Both the position numbers and the translations under genes were made by a program. Positions 5,746 through 8,696 of a stretch of 8,696 bases of DNA are shown in pieces (position 1 is the stretch's first letter; the number at the start of each line of letters is the position of its first letter). The DNA is taken from positions 1 to 8,696 of the forward strand of contig DAOVOW010000063.1 in the NCBI GenBank assembly GCA_030629485.1, in the 5' to 3' direction. This DNA comes from a bacterium. Its GTDB lineage: Bacteria; Zixibacteria; MSB-5A5; GN15; FEB-12. The notes beneath the pieces are model-generated. The model made no database searches. It was given only the letters and a program-made list of their open reading frames with translations, and was not told where the DNA came from.

Positions 5746-7113
5746 ATGGCCAAAGCCAGGAAAATAATCGTAATGGGCGCCGCCGGGCGTGATTTCCATA
5801 ATTTCAATTGCCTGTATCGTGACAACAAGAGCATCGAAGTAGTGGCCTTTACCGCCACGCAGATCCCCGATATCGAGGGACGTCGCTACCCGGCGTCACT
5901 AGCGGGTAAGCTCTACCCGAAAGGTATCCCGATCCACGATGAGTCGGACCTTCTGGACCTCATCAAGAAACACGACGTGGAAGAAGTTGTCTTTGCATAC
6001 TCCGACGTTCCTTATCAGTACGTGATGGAGCGCGCGGCGTACGTTATGTCGGCCGGTGTGCGCTTTGCCCTCGAGGGCGGCAGCCCGACTATGGTAAAGT
6101 CCACGAAGCCGGTGGTGGCGGTCTGCGCTGTCAGGACCGGTTGCGGCAAGTCGCAGACCACTCGCAGAGTGGCGGAAGTCCTGCAATCCCTGGGTAAGAA
6201 GGTGGTGGCAATCCGTCATCCCATGCCGTACGGTGATCTGGCTAAGCAGGCTTGCCAGCGCTTCGCTGAGTTGAGCGACCTTGACAAGCACAAGTGTACT
6301 ATCGAAGAGCGTGAAGAGTACGAACCGCACATCATGAGCGGTGTCATCGTCTACGCCGGTGTCGATTACGAGATGATTGTCCGTGAGGCCGAGAAGGAAG
6401 CGGACATTATCCTCTGGGACGGCGGCAATAACGACATGTCTTTCTATCAGCCCGACCTGCTGATTACGGTGGTGGACCCGCATCGTCCCGGCCACGAATT
6501 GTGCTACTATCCGGGCCAGAACAATCTGTTGATGGCTGACGTGGTCGTGATTAACAAGATTGATTCGGCCGACCCGGAAGGGGTTGCCGAGGTGCGTCGC
6601 AATATCGCTGCTTACAATCCGAAGGCAGTGATGGTTGATGCCGCCTCACCGCTGGGAGTGGACAAGCCGGAGTTGATTCGCGGCAAGAAGGTTCTCGTGG
6701 TCGAGGACGGTCCCACTCTCACCCACGGAGAGATGGCCTACGGGGCCGGCGTGGTGGCCGCCGAGAAATACGGCGCGGCCGAATTGGTCGACCCCCGACC
6801 GTTTACCGTGAAGTCGATCACCAGGACGTTTGAGAAGTATCCTGATATCGGTACTTTGCTGCCGGCCATGGGGTACGGCGATCAACAGGTGAAGGATCTT
6901 GAGACTACTATTAACCGCACTGAGTGCGACGCCGTAGTGGTTGCCACTCCGATCGACCTCACGCGGTTGATCAAGATCAAGAAGCCGACGGTGCGTGTCA
7001 CCTACAGTCTGCAGGAGATCGGATCGCCCGACCTGAATGACGTCCTCAAAGACTTTATCGAAGGTCGAACAAAGAAGAGTAGTTCGAAGAAGAGTTCGAA
7101 GAAAGCGAAGTGA
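5746..7113 (+). CDS. Cyclic 2,3-diphosphoglycerate synthetase homologue (P-loop, NKxD)
   Basis: The sequence resembles the family named for the Methanothermus fervidus enzyme that cyclises 2,3-bisphosphoglycerate with ATP, at near-identical length (455 aa). Start ATG 5746 (MAKARKIIVMGAAGRDFHNF) has GGAG 6 bases upstream; the in-frame ATG at 5734 contains that Shine-Dalgarno and is less likely. An N-terminal nucleotide-fold-like domain (VMGAAGRDFHNFN) precedes a P-loop domain: TGCGKS at 131-136 with K135, DGGNND at 225-230 (Walker B region) and NKID at 270-273, the guanine-specificity motif of GTPases. The family's usual GDLAKQ and DPHRPGHE segments are present. The C-terminus is a Lys/Ser-rich tail of about 15 residues (KKSSSKKSSKKAK), probably disordered. 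In a bacterium, next to carbamate kinase, cyclic-DPG synthesis is uncertain; the name is a homology label. Confidence 0.85.
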   Translation: MAKARKIIVMGAAGRDFHNFNCLYRDNKSIEVVAFTATQIPDIEGRRYPASLAGKLYPKGIPIHDESDLLDLIKKHDVEEVVFAYSDVPYQYVMERAAYVMSAGVRFALEGGSPTMVKSTKPVVAVCAVRTGCGKSQTTRRVAEVLQSLGKKVVAIRHPMPYGDLAKQACQRFAELSDLDKHKCTIEEREEYEPHIMSGVIVYAGVDYEMIVREAEKEADIILWDGGNNDMSFYQPDLLITVVDPHRPGHELCYYPGQNNLLMADVVVINKIDSADPEGVAEVRRNIAAYNPKAVMVDAASPLGVDKPELIRGKKVLVVEDGPTLTHGEMAYGAGVVAAEKYGAAELVDPRPFTVKSITRTFEKYPDIGTLLPAMGYGDQQVKDLETTINRTECDAVVVATPIDLTRLIKIKKPTVRVTYSLQEIGSPDLNDVLKDFIEGRTKKSSSKKSSKKAK

Positions 7114-7119
7114 ACCAGC

Positions 7120-7147
7120 GAGCGGGTCGGCGAAAGTCGGCCCGCTC
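7120..7147 (+). other. GAAA-capped hairpin between synthetase homologue and arcC
   Basis: Twelve paired positions (7120-7131 with 7136-7147), including GAGCGGG/CCCGCTC at the base and two G-U wobbles, close on a GAAA tetraloop. The wobbles mean the fold is good only in plus-strand RNA. It begins 6 bases after the stop codon. The following TGCTTCCT is only mildly T-rich, so it may be a weak terminator, a processing site or a stabiliser that tunes expression between the two genes. Confidence 0.6.
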
Positions 7148-7185
7148 TGCTTCCTACGGTCCAACCGCACCGGAAGAAACGGAGA

Positions 7186-8136
7186 ATGACCGGCCACAAG
7201 ACAGCAGTGATTGCCCTCGGCGGTAACGCCATCACGCGGCCCGATATCGAGGACACAATCGCCAACCAGTTTGCCAATACACGCACTTCGCTGGACGGCG
7301 TCGTCCAGCTGGCCCGCGAGGGATATAATCTGGTGATGAGTCATGGCAATGGCCCCCAGGTGGGCAACGCCATCCTCCGTGTCGAACTGGCGCGTGACAA
7401 GGCTCCCATCCTGCCGCTTGGCGTCTGTGTGGCCGACACCGAAGGCGGCATGGGCTACATGATCGAGCAGTCGCTGCAGAACCGTCTGCGCGCTGAGGGA
7501 ATCCACCGACCGATAGTGACTATCATCACGCAGATGTTGGTCGATCCTAATGACCCCGCCATCGACAACCCCACCAAGTACATTGGGCAGTTTTACTCCG
7601 AAGACGAGGCTCAAAAGTTCACCACAACTCGGGGCTGGCGGATGAAAGAGGACGGTGATCGCGGCTGGCGACGGGTCGTGCCGTCGCCCATACCGTACCA
7701 CACTATCGAGGCCGATACCATCAAGGCCCTGGTGCGCGGCGGCACGATTGTAATCGCCGGCGGTGGCGGAGGAATACCTGTCTACGTTGACGAGAACGGC
7801 GATTACGAGGGCATTGACGCCGTCATCGACAAGGACCTCGCTTCAGCCGTGATTGGCGCCGAGATCGGAGCCGAGATTTTGTCGATCCTCACTGACGTTG
7901 ACCGAGTGGCTATCAACTTCGGCCAACCTGATCAGAAAGATTTGGAGCGCGTGACCCTCTCAGAGATCAAGAAGTATCATGCCGATGGTCATTTTCCGCC
8001 CGGCTCGATGGGACCGAAAATAGATGCCGCCATCAAGTTTCTCGAAGACGGCGGCGAGATGGTAGCCATAACTTCGCTTAACAATGCCGGCAAAGCCATC
8101 CACGGTGAAGCCGGAACCAGAATAGTGCCGGATTGA
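7186..8136 (+). CDS. arcC: Carbamate kinase
   Basis: Catalyses reversible phosphoryl transfer between ATP plus carbamate and carbamoyl phosphate plus ADP, in the cytoplasm. It usually makes ATP at the end of arginine, agmatine or purine catabolism. The 316-aa length is normal. Amino-acid-kinase-fold motifs are intact: ALGGNA at 10-15, SHGNGPQVGN at 52-61, the glycine run GGGGGIPV from 192, DKDLAS with K216, LTDVD with D237 and D239, and PGSMGPKIDA near the C-terminus. ATG 7186 has GGAG only 1 base upstream; GGAAG at 7172-7176 is the better spaced Shine-Dalgarno. No arginine deiminase or ornithine carbamoyltransferase gene is in the window, so the source of carbamoyl phosphate is not shown. 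The 72-base gap from the upstream synthetase homologue and the 3-base gap to the tRNA nucleotidyltransferase gene suggest a common transcript. Confidence 0.95.
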   Translation: MTGHKTAVIALGGNAITRPDIEDTIANQFANTRTSLDGVVQLAREGYNLVMSHGNGPQVGNAILRVELARDKAPILPLGVCVADTEGGMGYMIEQSLQNRLRAEGIHRPIVTIITQMLVDPNDPAIDNPTKYIGQFYSEDEAQKFTTTRGWRMKEDGDRGWRRVVPSPIPYHTIEADTIKALVRGGTIVIAGGGGGIPVYVDENGDYEGIDAVIDKDLASAVIGAEIGAEILSILTDVDRVAINFGQPDQKDLERVTLSEIKKYHADGHFPPGSMGPKIDAAIKFLEDGGEMVAITSLNNAGKAIHGEAGTRIVPD

Positions 8137-8139
8137 GCC

Positions 8140-8696
8140 ATGAACCAACTGTCGGACGAGACCATCCAGGCGATACTTAAGAAAGGACGCATCTACGAAG
8201 TAGGCGGCGCCGTACGCGATCGCATCCTGTTCGGTACTGCAGCCACCAAGGATTGCGACTATCTCGTCACCGGCATTGAATATGACGAACTCAGTCAGCT
8301 ACTCAGTCGCCACGGCCGGGTCGATCTGGTCGGAAAAAGTTTCGGCGTTATCAAGTACACTCAGTTCCGTGAGGGTCAGGGACGAACGTTTGACCTTACT
8401 CTGCCACGAAGCGAGCACTCCACCGGCTGGGGGCACAAAGAGTTTGAGGTGTCGTTCGATCCGTCGCTGTCGGTCGAGGATGACCTTCATCGGCGCGACT
8501 TCACCGTCAACGCCATGGCCATGGCGCTGGACAACAACGAATTGATCGACCCTCTGGGTGGACGTGTTGATCTGGAGAAGCGGCAGTTGCGCATGGTTTA
8601 CCCGGGTTCGTTCAGGGATGATCCGCTGCGCATGCTGCGCGCTGTGCAGTTTGCGGCGCGGTTTGAGTTTATGATTGAGCCGGAGACCTTTCGAGC
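8140..8696 (+). CDS. CCA tRNA nucleotidyltransferase / poly(A) polymerase family, 3'-partial
   Basis: A class II nucleotidyltransferase that adds or repairs the 3'-CCA of tRNA; poly(A) polymerases and CC- or A-adding enzymes share this N-terminal region, so the exact activity is open. The 185 complete codons run off the right edge. Visible motifs are EVGGAVRD (20-27), the metal-binding DCD (D38, D40) in KDCDYLV, third carboxylate D85 in FDLTLPR, RRDFTVNAMAM (118-128), DPLGG..DL (137-145), and DDPLRMLRAVQFAARF (160-175), the start of the neck region. The base-selecting ED..R motif would lie just beyond the edge. ATG 8140 is 3 bases after the arcC stop and has no obvious Shine-Dalgarno, which suggests translational coupling to arcC. 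Placement behind a carbamate kinase looks like operon economy, not shared pathway. Confidence 0.92.
   Translation, partial: MNQLSDETIQAILKKGRIYEVGGAVRDRILFGTAATKDCDYLVTGIEYDELSQLLSRHGRVDLVGKSFGVIKYTQFREGQGRTFDLTLPRSEHSTGWGHKEFEVSFDPSLSVEDDLHRRDFTVNAMAMALDNNELIDPLGGRVDLEKRQLRMVYPGSFRDDPLRMLRAVQFAARFEFMIEPETFR

Noticed and set aside
6646..7701. Long minus-strand open frame of 351 codons
   Set aside because: It lies antisense across two strongly supported plus-strand genes and shows no family resemblance; a shadow of their codon use.

Overview
This 8.7 kb window comes from a Gram-negative-type bacterium with moderately high GC. It carries mostly housekeeping and central-metabolism genes. It has an apparent outer-membrane beta-barrel gene and an unusual density of small palindromic intergenic repeats. 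The mixture of repeat types (GTCGAAACC...GGTTTCGAC, CTGAGCGGAGTCGAAG, CATTGCGAG..., GGCAGACG-GGGA-CGTCTGCC) reminds me of uncultured FCB-group lineages such as candidate phylum Zixibacteria. That placement is recollection and inference; there is no rRNA or marker phylogeny here. No transposase, phage gene, CRISPR array, tRNA or rRNA is visible.

Left part (1-2950, + strand): the 3' part of radA runs in from the left edge. A 428-nt gap follows, made almost wholly of stacked palindromic repeats, and then tgt (tRNA-guanine transglycosylase). The last repeat abuts the tgt start. tgt itself is invaded: four tandem copies of a different hairpin repeat sit in frame in the middle of the enzyme and add about 40 residues without breaking the gene. 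This is the most striking feature of the window.

Middle (2951-4097): a short repeat-bearing convergent gap is followed by a minus-strand gene for a 213-aa probable outer-membrane beta-barrel protein. A divergent control region comes next, with a 13-bp hairpin, a good sigma70-type promoter (TTGACA-16-TATATT) and, just downstream, an exact CRP-type site (TGTGA-N6-TCACA) in a position that suggests repression.

Right part (4098-8696, + strand): an aldehyde dehydrogenase, a bacterial homologue of cyclic 2,3-diphosphoglycerate synthetase (a P-loop protein with an NKxD motif), carbamate kinase, and the 5' part of a CCA-adding tRNA nucleotidyltransferase that runs off the right edge. Spacing suggests co-transcription of at least the last two genes (3-nt gap) and probably of the synthetase homologue with carbamate kinase (72-nt gap holding a GAAA-capped hairpin). 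The pairing of a cyclic-DPG-synthetase-like protein with carbamate kinase hints at a role other than the archaeal one, but the sequence does not show what that role is. I see no wholly new multi-gene system. The points worth following are the in-frame repeat invasion of tgt, the repeat cluster, the CRP-like control of the dehydrogenase and the synthetase-kinase pair.
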